In this document: positions 43,267 through 51,848 of the stretch, piece by piece
Layout of the letters: the number at the start of each line of letters is the position of its first letter
Position numbering within the stretch: position 1 is the stretch's first letter
DNA from: Banduia mediterranea
GTDB taxonomy: Bacteria; Pseudomonadota; Gammaproteobacteria; Nevskiales; Nevskiaceae
DNA: 64,000 bases
NCBI RefSeq assembly: GCF_031846245.1
Contig: NZ_JAVRIC010000001.1
Coordinates: 230,288-294,287, forward strand
Reading direction: 5' to 3'
The notes under the pieces: model-generated
What the model was told of the DNA's origin: nothing
The model's database searches: none
Seen by the model: the letters and a program-made list of their open reading frames with translations, nothing else
Program-made: the position numbers and the translations under genes

Positions 43267-45672
43267 ATGAGCAAGAACCTGGTCATCGTCGAATCGCCAG
43301 CCAAGGCGAAGACGATCAAGAAATATCTCGGCAGCGACTACGAAGTCCTGGCCTCCTACGGCCACGTGCGCGATCTCGTGCCCAAGGACGGCGCCGTCGA
43401 CACCGAGCACGGCTTCGCGATGAAGTACCAGGTCATCGATCGCAACGAGAAACACGTACGCGCCATCAGTCAGGCGCTGAAGAGTGCCGACACCCTGATT
43501 CTCGCAACTGACCCTGACCGCGAAGGCGAGGCCATCGCCTGGCATCTGGTCGAGCTGTTGCATGAAAAGAAGCAGCTCAAGGACAAGCCGGTCAAACGCG
43601 TGGTGTTCTACGAGATCACCAAGCGCGAAGTGCAGAAGGCCATCGCCGAACCGCGCGAAATCGCGAGCCCCATGGTCAATGCCCAGCAGGCACGGCGCGC
43701 GCTCGACTATCTGGTGGGCTTCAATCTGTCGCCGCTGCTGTGGCGCAAGGTATCGCCCGGCCTGTCGGCCGGTCGCGTGCAAAGCCCGGCACTGCGCCTG
43801 ATCTGCGAACGCGAAGAAGAGATCAAGGCCTTCATTCCGCGCGAGTACTGGACCGTGGAGGCGCGCGTCGACAAGGATGGCCAGAAGTTCTCGGCACGTC
43901 TGGTCGAATATTCGACGCGCAAGGTCGAGCAGTTCACGATCACCTCGGTGGTCGGCGCGATGGGCGCCAAGAGTGCACTGCTCAAGGCGGCCGACGGCAA
44001 GCTGCTGGTCGCCAAGGTCGACAAGAAGCAGCGGCGCCGCAATCCCTCGCCGCCGTTCACGACCTCGACCCTGCAGCAGGAGGCCAACCGCAAGCTCGGC
44101 TTCACCGCGCAGCGCACCATGCGCGCCGCGCAGCAGCTCTACGAAGGCACCGAGATCGACGGCGAGACGGTCGGCCTGATTACCTATATGCGTACCGACT
44201 CGGTGAATCTGGCCCAGGACGCCCTGCAGGAGATACGCGAGACCATCGCCGGCAAATACGGCGCCGGCTCGGTTCCGCCCGAGCCACGTCATTTCAAGGC
44301 AAAGTCCAAGAACGCGCAGGAAGCGCATGAGGCGATCCGTCCCACGGCGGCCTCGCGTCTGCCGGAGCACATCGCGCGCGCGCTGCCGCCGGATCAGGCC
44401 CGTCTCTATGAGCTGATCTGGAAGCGTGCCGTCGCCAGCCAGATGACGCAGGCGGTGTACGACACCGTCACCGCCGAGCTGCGCGCGGGGCCGGATCATG
44501 CCTTCCGCGCCAATGGTTCGGTGTTGGTGGAGCCCGGCTTCATCGCGGTTTATACCGATGGCAAGGATCAGCCGGACGACGAGGACGACGAGAAGCGCCT
44601 GCCGGTGCTGGTCCAGGGCGAGACCGTCGAACTGATCGACGTGATCCCCGACCAGCATTTCACCGAGCCGCCACCGCGCTTCACCGAAGCGAGTCTGGTC
44701 AAGACGCTCGAGGAGTACGACATCGGCCGGCCGTCGACTTACGCCACGATCATCTCCACGCTGCAGTCGCGCGACTACGTGCGGCTCGAAGGCAAGGCCT
44801 TCACGCCGACCGACGTTGGCATGATCGTCAACCGCTTCCTGACCGAGCATTTCACGCGCTACGTGGACTACGATTTCACCGCCAAGCTCGAGGACAACCT
44901 CGACGCGGTGTCGCGCGGCGAGAAGGAATGGGTGCCGCTGCTCGAAGAGTTCTGGGGTGACTTCAAGCCCACGGTCGACCTGAAGCAGGAACTCAAGCGC
45001 CAGGACGTGGCGGAAACGCGCGAACTGGGTACCGATCCCGAATCCGGCAAGCCGGTCACGGCACGCCTGGGCCGCTATGGGCCGTTCGTGCAGATCGGCA
45101 CCAAGGACGACGAGGACAAGCCGCGCTTCGCCAGCCTGCGTGCCAACCAGCGCATCGACACAATCACGCTGGATTCCGCGCTGGCCCTGTTCGAACTGCC
45201 GCGCACGCTCGGCGAGACCGCCGACGGCACCGAGGTCCAGGCCAACATCGGCCGCTTCGGCCCCTACGTGCGCATCGGCAAGACCTTCGTCTCGATGAAG
45301 AAGGACGACGATCCCTACACGATCGAACTGCCGCGCGCGCTGGAACTCTACGAAGCCAAGCTCGCCGCGCTGGAAGCGGCCACGATCAAGACCTTCGCCG
45401 CCAGCGAAGTGCGGATCATCAAGGGCCGTTTCGGACCCTACATCACCGACGGTTCGCGTCGCGGCAAGATTCCGCGTGGCGAAGAACCCGAATCGCTGAG
45501 CCTGGCGCGCTGCGAGGAACTGCTCGCCGAGCAGGCGCCGGCCAAGAAGGGCGCGAAGAAGAGCGCCAAAAAGACCGCAGCGAAGAAAGTCGCCAAGAAG
45601 GCGACGGCGAAAAAGGCACCGGCCAAGAAGCGCGCGGCCAGGAAAGCAGCTGCCAAAAAGGCGGCTGGCTGA
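43267..45672 (+). CDS. topA: DNA topoisomerase I
   Basis: The 801-residue type IA enzyme relaxes negative supercoils. It has the toprim domain (LVIVESPAKAKTIKKYLG, LATDPDREGEAIAWH), the catalytic Tyr near residue 307 in LITYMRTDSVNL, and VKTLEEYDIGRPSTYA. C-terminal repeats with GRYGPFVQIG, GRFGPYVRIG and GRFGPYITDG replace Cys4 zinc fingers, which are absent. The end is a Lys/Ala-rich tail (AKKSAKKTAAKK-like), probably a DNA-binding arm. Confidence 0.97.
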   Translation: MSKNLVIVESPAKAKTIKKYLGSDYEVLASYGHVRDLVPKDGAVDTEHGFAMKYQVIDRNEKHVRAISQALKSADTLILATDPDREGEAIAWHLVELLHEKKQLKDKPVKRVVFYEITKREVQKAIAEPREIASPMVNAQQARRALDYLVGFNLSPLLWRKVSPGLSAGRVQSPALRLICEREEEIKAFIPREYWTVEARVDKDGQKFSARLVEYSTRKVEQFTITSVVGAMGAKSALLKAADGKLLVAKVDKKQRRRNPSPPFTTSTLQQEANRKLGFTAQRTMRAAQQLYEGTEIDGETVGLITYMRTDSVNLAQDALQEIRETIAGKYGAGSVPPEPRHFKAKSKNAQEAHEAIRPTAASRLPEHIARALPPDQARLYELIWKRAVASQMTQAVYDTVTAELRAGPDHAFRANGSVLVEPGFIAVYTDGKDQPDDEDDEKRLPVLVQGETVELIDVIPDQHFTEPPPRFTEASLVKTLEEYDIGRPSTYATIISTLQSRDYVRLEGKAFTPTDVGMIVNRFLTEHFTRYVDYDFTAKLEDNLDAVSRGEKEWVPLLEEFWGDFKPTVDLKQELKRQDVAETRELGTDPESGKPVTARLGRYGPFVQIGTKDDEDKPRFASLRANQRIDTITLDSALALFELPRTLGETADGTEVQANIGRFGPYVRIGKTFVSMKKDDDPYTIELPRALELYEAKLAALEAATIKTFAASEVRIIKGRFGPYITDGSRRGKIPRGEEPESLSLARCEELLAEQAPAKKGAKKSAKKTAAKKVAKKATAKKAPAKKRAARKAAAKKAAG

Positions 45673-45769
45673 TCCGGCGCGGTTTCGGCCGCGCCACGGC
45701 AGTGGGCTGGCGGACCGAAGCGCGGTTACACTGCCTGCCGATATCCAAACCGTGTAAGGCCACCGGCTC

Positions 45770-46381
45770 TTGAGCGAATTCTCCGAATCCAGTGCTTCGC
45801 TCGCGGCGCGTCACTACACGCGCCAGTCGCCGCGGCTGTCGCCGCAGCGCGCCGCGCGGGTATTGCGGCGCGGCGGCGTCATCGCCTATCCAACCGAAGG
45901 CGTCTGGGGTCTGGGTTGCGACCCTGACAACGCGCTCGCATGCGAGCGCATCCTGATGATCAAGAACCGGCCCTGGGAAAAGGGCCTGATCCTGGTCGCG
46001 AACGATTTCGACCAGCTGATGCCCTGGATCACCCTGCCGTCGAATTCCGCGATCCGCCGCGCCGCGACCACCTGGCCGGGTCCGGTGACCTGGCTGTTTC
46101 CCTGCGCCGATGACTGCCCGCTGTGGCTGAGCGGCGACCACGACACCATTGCCGTACGCATCAGCGACCACCCGGTCGTGCGCGCGCTGTGCCACTACTT
46201 CGGCGGCGCCATCGTATCGACCAGCGCCAATCGTGCCGGCCGCGATCCGGCCCTGAGCGCGACGCGGGTGCGCCTGCAGCTACGCTCCGAAATCGATGGC
46301 CTGGTACCCGGCCCGCTGGGAGGTCTTGAGGGCCCCACGCCGATCCGCGACGTGCGCAGCGGATTCATGCTGCGGCGGTAA
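45770..46381 (+). CDS. tsaC: Threonylcarbamoyl-AMP synthase TsaC (YrdC family)
   Basis: The 203-residue protein makes threonylcarbamoyl-AMP for tRNA t6A modification. Family motifs are [58 protein letters not shown] and [13 protein letters not shown]. The start appears to be TTG at 45770; no ATG or GTG gives a better fit. It is followed 20 bases later by hemF, a conserved pairing. Confidence 0.92.
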   Translation: MSEFSESSASLAARHYTRQSPRLSPQRAARVLRRGGVIAYPTEGVWGLGCDPDNALACERILMIKNRPWEKGLILVANDFDQLMPWITLPSNSAIRRAATTWPGPVTWLFPCADDCPLWLSGDHDTIAVRISDHPVVRALCHYFGGAIVSTSANRAGRDPALSATRVRLQLRSEIDGLVPGPLGGLEGPTPIRDVRSGFMLRR

Positions 46382-46401
46382 AGCCGGAGATCCAGGACCG
46401 T

Positions 46402-47313
46402 ATGAGCGATGTGACCGACGCCCGCGCCGTCGAATCCTATCTGCGCGGACTGCAGAACCGGATCTGCCGCGAACTGGAGCGACTCGACGGCGAGGCGCGC
46501 TTCGTCGCGGACCCATGGCAACGCGAGGAAGGCGGCGGCGGCGTAAGCCGCATCCTCTCGGACGGCGCAGTGTTCGAGCGCGCCGGTGTCGGCTTTTCGG
46601 ATGTATACGGCTCGCAGCTGCCGCCATCGGCCAGTGCGGCGCGCCCCGAGCTGGCCGGTCGCGGATTTCGTGCGATGGGCGTTTCGCTGGTGATCCACCC
46701 GCGCAACCCCTATGTGCCCACAGCCCATGCCAATGTGCGTTTCTTCATTGCCGAAAAGCCGGGCGAGGTCCCGGTGTGGTGGTTCGGCGGCGGCTTCGAT
46801 CTGACGCCGTACTACGGCTTCGAGGACGACGTACGTCATTGGCACCGGCAGGCACAGGCCGCCTGCGCGCCGTTTGGCGAACATGTGCATCCACGGCTCA
46901 AGTCCTGGTGTGACGACTACTTCCACCTCAAGCACCGGAACGAGCCGCGCGGTGTCGGCGGCCTGTTCTTCGACGACTGGCAGGAGGGCGGATTCGATCA
47001 GGCCTTCGGCCTGATGCGCAGCGTCGGCGATCATTTCCTGCCGGCCTATGTGCCGATCGTCGAGCGCCGCAGTGCCATGCCCTATGGGCAGCGCGAACGT
47101 GAATGGCAGGCGCTGCGACGCGGCCGCTACGTGGAGTTCAACCTGGTCTGGGATCGTGGCACCTTGTTCGGTCTGCAGAGTGGCGGCCGTACCGAATCCA
47201 TACTGATGTCGATGCCGCCGCAGGTGGCCTGGCGCTATCGCCACGAACCGGTCGCGGCCTCGCCCGAAGCCGAACTGCTGGAGAAGTTCCTCAAGGTTCG
47301 CGACTGGGTCTGA
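46402..47313 (+). CDS. hemF: Oxygen-dependent coproporphyrinogen III oxidase
   Basis: The 303-residue enzyme decarboxylates coproporphyrinogen III in haem synthesis using oxygen. Its motifs are [69 protein letters not shown] and [14 protein letters not shown]. It indicates aerobic life. It is close to tsaC and upstream of oxyR. Confidence 0.97.
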   Translation: MSDVTDARAVESYLRGLQNRICRELERLDGEARFVADPWQREEGGGGVSRILSDGAVFERAGVGFSDVYGSQLPPSASAARPELAGRGFRAMGVSLVIHPRNPYVPTAHANVRFFIAEKPGEVPVWWFGGGFDLTPYYGFEDDVRHWHRQAQAACAPFGEHVHPRLKSWCDDYFHLKHRNEPRGVGGLFFDDWQEGGFDQAFGLMRSVGDHFLPAYVPIVERRSAMPYGQREREWQALRRGRYVEFNLVWDRGTLFGLQSGGRTESILMSMPPQVAWRYRHEPVAASPEAELLEKFLKVRDWV

Positions 47314-47353
47314 AGCGTATTCATCCGGCCGACAGTCGGTGTTCGATAAGGTG

Positions 47354-47384
47354 GAACTATCTATAAGGGCTGTTTGTATAGTTC
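47354..47384 (+). promoter_or_regulatory. Candidate OxyR operator upstream of oxyR
   Basis: GAACTAT (47354-47360) and ATAGTTC (47378-47384) form a perfect 7-bp inverted repeat 17 bases apart, with a further TAT/ATA-rich element between. OxyR sites are built of ATAG/CTAT elements, and OxyR normally represses its own gene. The site ends 15 bases before the start codon. Confidence 0.5.
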
Positions 47385-47399
47385 TGATACATTGAACAC

Positions 47400-48335
47400 A
47401 TGACATTGACTGAACTTCGCTATCTGGTGAATCTCGACAAGGAACGGCACTTCGGCCGTGCCGCCGAGCGTTCATTCGTTTCGCAGCCAACCCTGTCGGT
47501 GGCCCTCAAGAAACTCGAGGACGAACTTGGCGTGATGCTGTTCGAGCGCAATCGCGGCGAGGCGCGGCCGACTCCGGTCGGCGTGCGCATCATCGGGCAG
47601 GCCAAGCGGGTGCTGGCCGAGGCCGCGCTGGTCGGAGACCTCGCCAAGGAAGGGCGTGACGAACTGGTCGGGCCCCTGCGGTTCGGCGCGATCTACACCG
47701 TAGGCCCCTATCTGCTGCCATATCTGATCCCGATCCTGCGCCGAAATGCGCCGATGATGCCCCTGGTCATCGAGGAAAACTTCACCTCGGTGCTACTGGA
47801 GCAACTGCGCAACAACGAGCTCGACGTGGCCATTCTGGCGCTGCCGATCGACCTGAACGGCCTGCAATCCTGGCCGCTGTATGACGAGGATTTCGTGGTC
47901 TTGCTGCCACCGGACCATCACTGGACCGAGGAGCACTCGATCACCGCGCGACGCATGAGCGAGGAGCCTCTGCTCCTGCTCGGGCCCGGTCACTGCTTTC
48001 GCGATCAGGTGCTAGAAGCCTGTCCCAAGTGTGTCGATGCCGATGGTGACGGCCCCAAGCCGCAGACCGGGTCGAGCCTGGAGACGATCCGACACATGGT
48101 GGCCAGCGGCCTGGGCATCACCGTTCTGCCGCAGTCATCGATCGAAAACCGACCGCAGGAGCCGAGCCTGCTGGTCGCCAAGCCGTTCGCGCCGCCGGCA
48201 CCATCACGCCGCATCGCCTTGATCTGGCGCAAGACGTTTCCGAGGACCAAGGCGATCGAGGTGCTGCGTGCGGCGATACTCGAATCCCGGATGAAGGGTG
48301 TGCGGTTTGTGGAAGAACAAGGGGAGGCCGCCTGA
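47400..48335 (+). CDS. oxyR: Hydrogen-peroxide sensor regulator OxyR
   Basis: The 311-residue LysR protein carries Cys199 and Cys208 (GPGHCFRDQVLEAC), the exact redox pair and numbering of OxyR that form a disulfide upon peroxide. The N-terminal helix-turn-helix is MTLTELRYLVNLDKERHFGR, a typical OxyR start. It should activate catalase and peroxiredoxin genes, none of which lie in this window. Confidence 0.95.
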   Translation: MTLTELRYLVNLDKERHFGRAAERSFVSQPTLSVALKKLEDELGVMLFERNRGEARPTPVGVRIIGQAKRVLAEAALVGDLAKEGRDELVGPLRFGAIYTVGPYLLPYLIPILRRNAPMMPLVIEENFTSVLLEQLRNNELDVAILALPIDLNGLQSWPLYDEDFVVLLPPDHHWTEEHSITARRMSEEPLLLLGPGHCFRDQVLEACPKCVDADGDGPKPQTGSSLETIRHMVASGLGITVLPQSSIENRPQEPSLLVAKPFAPPAPSRRIALIWRKTFPRTKAIEVLRAAILESRMKGVRFVEEQGEAA

Positions 48336-48379
48336 TCGTCGATCAGCGGCGAATAGTCCGCCGGAAGGGGGTAGACACC

Positions 48380-48796
48380 ATGAAACTGTCAGGAAAACGT
48401 CCCAGGAATCTCGGCGTGCGTGAGGGTCGTCTCGCGCCATGTCCCAACAAGCCGAATTGTGTCAGCAGCCTCTCGGGTGCCGGAGAAGGCAGTTCGATCG
48501 AAGACAATCCGCAGCACGTCCATCCGTTCCGGTTCGTCGGCGATCCGCTGGCGGTGATTCCGCGCTTGCGGCAGATCGTCGAGAGCTGGCCGCGCGCCAC
48601 GGTGGTCACGGCGGACGAGCGCTATCTGCACGCCGAGTTCGAATCGCGGCTCCTGGGCTTCGTCGACGATGTGGAGTTCTACGTGATGCCCGACCAAGGC
48701 ACCATCCATGTGCGCTCGGCCGCGCGCCTAGGCTATTCGGATTTCGGGGTCAATCGAGCCCGCATCGAAGAGCTGCGCGAACGCTTCGAAAGCTGA
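48380..48796 (+). CDS. DUF1499 family protein
   Basis: The 138-residue protein has CPNKPNCVSS near the N-terminus and later VTADERYLHAEFESRLLGFV and the FYVMPDQGTIHVRSAARLGYSD motif of DUF1499. There is no convincing signal peptide. The biochemical function is unknown. It converges on the peptidoglycan-binding lipoprotein with 20 bases between stops. Confidence 0.85.
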   Translation: MKLSGKRPRNLGVREGRLAPCPNKPNCVSSLSGAGEGSSIEDNPQHVHPFRFVGDPLAVIPRLRQIVESWPRATVVTADERYLHAEFESRLLGFVDDVEFYVMPDQGTIHVRSAARLGYSDFGVNRARIEELRERFES

Positions 48797-48816
48797 CCGG
48801 CGGCGAGCGGTCGCGC

Positions 48817-50196
48817 TCAGTTGGCGACGCCGAGCGCGCGCAGGGTATCGAGGTTCAGGTAGGCATCGACCGGCAGCTTGTGGCTACGCTGATAGGCGTT
48901 CACAGCCGCCATCGTGCGTGGGCCCACCTTGCCGTCAATCGGACCCGGATCGTGCCCGGCACTCTTGAGCGCACGCTGCAGACGCTTGATCGTGCCCGGG
49001 CTCATGTTGGTCTCGCACAATACCGGCCGCCATTCGAGCTGCGAAGCCGACACCAGTTGCTTGACCGGCAAGCTCGATGTCTGCTGCGGCACCTGCACGC
49101 GCCGCACCTGACCGGGTGAGCTGAGCTCCCGCACGGTCATCTGCGAGGTCTGCGGTGCGACGGCGACCCGCCGGACCTGTGCCGGCCGATCGATCACGCG
49201 CCGCGTCACCGTGCGGTACTCCGCAGGAATCTCGACCTGGCGGACCTCCGGCGTGCGCCGCATCACGCGCCGCGTCACCGTGCTGTACTGGGCCGGTTCC
49301 TCGACCAGGCAGTAGATCTGCCCGGTGCCATAATCCTGCCGCTCGATCGGCCCACGTCCCGGCTTCCATACCTGCCGCGCCGGCGCGATCATGATGCGTT
49401 CGTTCTGGGTTTCGTAGACCGGTTCGGTGGTCACATAGCGTGTCGAGGCCGGACGCACCAGAACCTGCTCGGTCACGGTCTTGAACGTGGCCGGAACCAC
49501 TTCCAGCCGTTCGTAGGCTTCCTGCGTGGTGAAGCTGCGTGTTCCGGTGGTGTACTGCGGCGGGATCACTTCGTAGCGTTCGTACGCAGGCTGGGATACG
49601 TAGTCACGCGTCACCGTTTCGTACCGCTCCGGTGTCCGCACCAGGGCGTAGCACTCTCCGGCGCGTGCCGCCGGCAGCGGCGGAATCGATGGACTGGGGG
49701 CGACCATGCTGGCGTCGGTGTACGGCGTCACCGAGGTTTCGACATAGCGTGTCGGCTCCACCGAGGCGGTGGAATACAACACCCCCGAATCGACCGTCTG
49801 CCAGCTCGAAAAGTTGCTGGCGTCGGTGCTGGTGGCCACCGTGTTCCAGCTCGAATAGCCTCCCGTCGAAGCGGCGGCATTCACGTAGCCGCCGCCATCG
49901 AGGGCTGCGCTGCGCTGGTACATTGCCAGGCGCTCGGCCGTGCGCTGTTGTTCGATCTCCGCATTGGTCTGCTCGCGGAAGGTCGGCGTATCCAGAATCT
50001 CGGACCGCCGATTCTCGAATTCGAAGGCGGGGTTGGGGGGTGGCTGCGCGGTACGGGCCGTCGTCACATAGGGGGGCGGGATCGTGGACTCACGCAGGTA
50101 GGCACTGTCCTCGCTGAGGTAACGGTCGCTCGCACAGGCGCCCAGTGCAAGGGTCGCCAGCAAGGCGCCGCTAAGCCTTCGATCATGCAATGACAT
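48817..50196 (-). CDS. Lipoprotein with tandem repeats and peptidoglycan-binding domain
   Basis: The 459-residue protein starts MSLHDRRLSGALLATLALGA with lipobox LGAC. After a low-complexity Ser/Thr/Tyr region it has imperfect repeats of about 18-25 residues with a Y-x-T-V-T and P-A-x-x-R pattern (ERYETVTRDYVSQPAYERYE; FKTVTEQVLVRPASTRY; EYRTVTRRVIDRPAQVRR). It ends in a PG_binding_1 domain (RLQRALKSAGHDPGPIDGKV). The C-terminus should bind the cell wall. AGGGAG precedes the ATG at 50196, which is preferred over 50232. Function is unknown. Confidence 0.8.
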   Translation of the reverse strand: MSLHDRRLSGALLATLALGACASDRYLSEDSAYLRESTIPPPYVTTARTAQPPPNPAFEFENRRSEILDTPTFREQTNAEIEQQRTAERLAMYQRSAALDGGGYVNAAASTGGYSSWNTVATSTDASNFSSWQTVDSGVLYSTASVEPTRYVETSVTPYTDASMVAPSPSIPPLPAARAGECYALVRTPERYETVTRDYVSQPAYERYEVIPPQYTTGTRSFTTQEAYERLEVVPATFKTVTEQVLVRPASTRYVTTEPVYETQNERIMIAPARQVWKPGRGPIERQDYGTGQIYCLVEEPAQYSTVTRRVMRRTPEVRQVEIPAEYRTVTRRVIDRPAQVRRVAVAPQTSQMTVRELSSPGQVRRVQVPQQTSSLPVKQLVSASQLEWRPVLCETNMSPGTIKRLQRALKSAGHDPGPIDGKVGPRTMAAVNAYQRSHKLPVDAYLNLDTLRALGVAN

Positions 50197-50431
50197 ACAT
50201 CTCCCTTGATCCCCATCGCGCCGGCCGGTCAACGCCCCTGCATGGTAGCGATGCCGCCCAAGTTTCGTCTAACGATGATTGCGACGTGCGCTGCCCCCGA
50301 GGAAGAAAGAGACAGTAGGGCGGGAGATGGAGGAAGGAGGTCGCGCAAATTTTTGGCGGCAATGACCCCGCACTCTAACGTGACCCACCGGACCGACTCG
50401 CCCCCCAGATTGCTTCCTTCGAGAGCGCACG

Positions 50432-50767
50432 TTGAACCGGCCGACAGCGATTGATCGCCATCAGGCTTTTTCGGTTCGGCATCCGCCTGGGCGTGGTCGG
50501 TCAGTGACGTCCACGGGCAGTCGGCGGCTCAAGGCCACCCGAGAGACGCTGTTCGATGCCGTGCAAGGCGAGCTGACGGCCAGCCATGTCTTCGTGCTCA
50601 GAGAACTGATGGCCCACAAGCTTTTGCGAACCGTCTTCTACATGCTCAGCCGCAACCAGCCGTACCGAAACACCGTCGTCGATTACCAAGCCCGCAGCGT
50701 CAAACGCAACGCGCCCCGTTGGATCAAGGCCCTGACTCAGTACGGCTTCATCGCCACCCAAGCCTGA
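50432..50767 (+). pseudogene. Transposase remnant, probably IS110 family
   Basis: The frame reads GELTASHVFVLRELMAH, which resembles the coiled-coil middle region of IS110-type transposases, then jumps to KLLRTVFYMLSRNQPYR and KRNAPRWIKALTQYGF, which resemble the C-terminal end. The whole catalytic centre and the conserved C-terminal Ser region are missing by an in-frame deletion at a shared Ala-His. The first 30 residues match nothing. Family assignment is from memory of sequence patterns. Confidence 0.5.
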
Positions 50768-50826
50768 CCCCGCGCCGCGCTGGCCCCAGATGACCGCCGT
50801 CGGTCAGAGAGAATTATGCCCGGAAG

Positions 50827-50915
50827 CGGGTCGCTCGCAGCCGCGAGCGGTCCCCTCTCCCGCAAGCGCGCGAGGGTCGGTCGGCATCACGCCGCGCGTG
50901 ATTCACGCTAAAGGC
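50827..50915 (-). repeat. REP-like dispersed repeat, copy D (reverse)
   Basis: On the minus strand it reads CTTTAGCGTGAATCACGC, GCGTGATGCCGACC, then a CGCTTGCGGGAGAGGGG stem and a CCGCTCGCGGCTGCGAGCG hairpin. Its TAG is the stop codon of speE. Confidence 0.8.
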
Positions 50916-51765
50916 CCTTGAGGGCCTGTTCGACGAACGGCGGCAAGGCGAAGGCGCCACGGTGAATCGCTGCCGAGTAGTAGCGGCAGTTCAGTGCTGC
51001 AATCGCGGCTTCGTCGAGACGCTGCGCCAGGGGCTCGCCGGACTTGCAGGCCAGTGAGGCGCTCCACCAGCCGCTCGGGTAGATCGTCTGCGGGAAGTGC
51101 AGAAGCTGAGTCTGCGCAAAACCGCTGTCGCGCATGGCGCGATGCATCGCCGTGATCAGTTCGAGATGCAGCAGCGGTGATTCCGATTGATGCACCAGAA
51201 TGCCGTCGGCCTTGAGCGCCTTGATGCAGTCGGCGTAGAAGCGCTTGCCGAACAGGCCTTCGGCTGGTCCGATCGGGTCGGTGGAATCGATGATCAGTAC
51301 GTCGATCGATTTCGCCGGGGCGTCCTTCATCCATTGAATGCCATCGCCGAAGTACAGTTCGGCCCGCGGGTCCTCGTTGGATTCGCACAGTTCCGGGAAG
51401 TACTGTTCGGACAGACGTGTGACGCGTTCATCGATCTCCACCTGCACCGCCGATTCGACCTCGGGATGCTTGAGCACCTCACGCAAAGTGCCGCAGTCGC
51501 CGCCGCCGACGATGACCACGCGCTTGGGTGCCGGATGGCTGTTCAGCACCGGGTGCGACATCATCTCGTGGTAGAGAAAATTGTCGCGAGTGCTCACCAT
51601 GGTGCAGCCGTCGATCGTCATCAGGTAACCGAAGGTTTCGGTACGGTAGATGCCGATCGTCTGATAGGGCGTGGTCTCGCTGTGTACGGGCTGGCCGAGC
51701 TTCAGCGAAAACGCGAGTCCGGTGTTGTCGTCCGACTCGGTGAACCAGGATTGATCTAGGGACAT
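50908..51765 (-). CDS. speE: Spermidine synthase
   Basis: The 285-residue aminopropyltransferase makes spermidine from putrescine and decarboxylated SAM. Motifs are GYLMTIDGCTMVSTRDNFLY, HEMMSHPVL, VVIVGGGDCGTLREVLKH for the SAM-like site, and DSTDPIGPAEGLFGKRFY with the catalytic Asp. The ATG at 51765 (MSLDQSWFTE) is the natural start. It is divergent from speA, giving a polyamine pair. Its stop codon lies in repeat copy D. Confidence 0.95.
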   Translation of the reverse strand: MSLDQSWFTESDDNTGLAFSLKLGQPVHSETTPYQTIGIYRTETFGYLMTIDGCTMVSTRDNFLYHEMMSHPVLNSHPAPKRVVIVGGGDCGTLREVLKHPEVESAVQVEIDERVTRLSEQYFPELCESNEDPRAELYFGDGIQWMKDAPAKSIDVLIIDSTDPIGPAEGLFGKRFYADCIKALKADGILVHQSESPLLHLELITAMHRAMRDSGFAQTQLLHFPQTIYPSGWWSASLACKSGEPLAQRLDEAAIAALNCRYYSAAIHRGAFALPPFVEQALKGL

Positions 51766-51848
51766 CGGCAGTTTCCAGGGCGCGGCTTTTCGAGCGCGCG
51801 AGTATAGGGGCAGCGCATGTTCACCAATATGAAGGACGCAATTCAAGC

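Noticed and set aside
43234..44850. Minus-strand frame of 538 codons inside topA
   Set aside because: Antisense shadow; topA motifs are complete on the plus strand.
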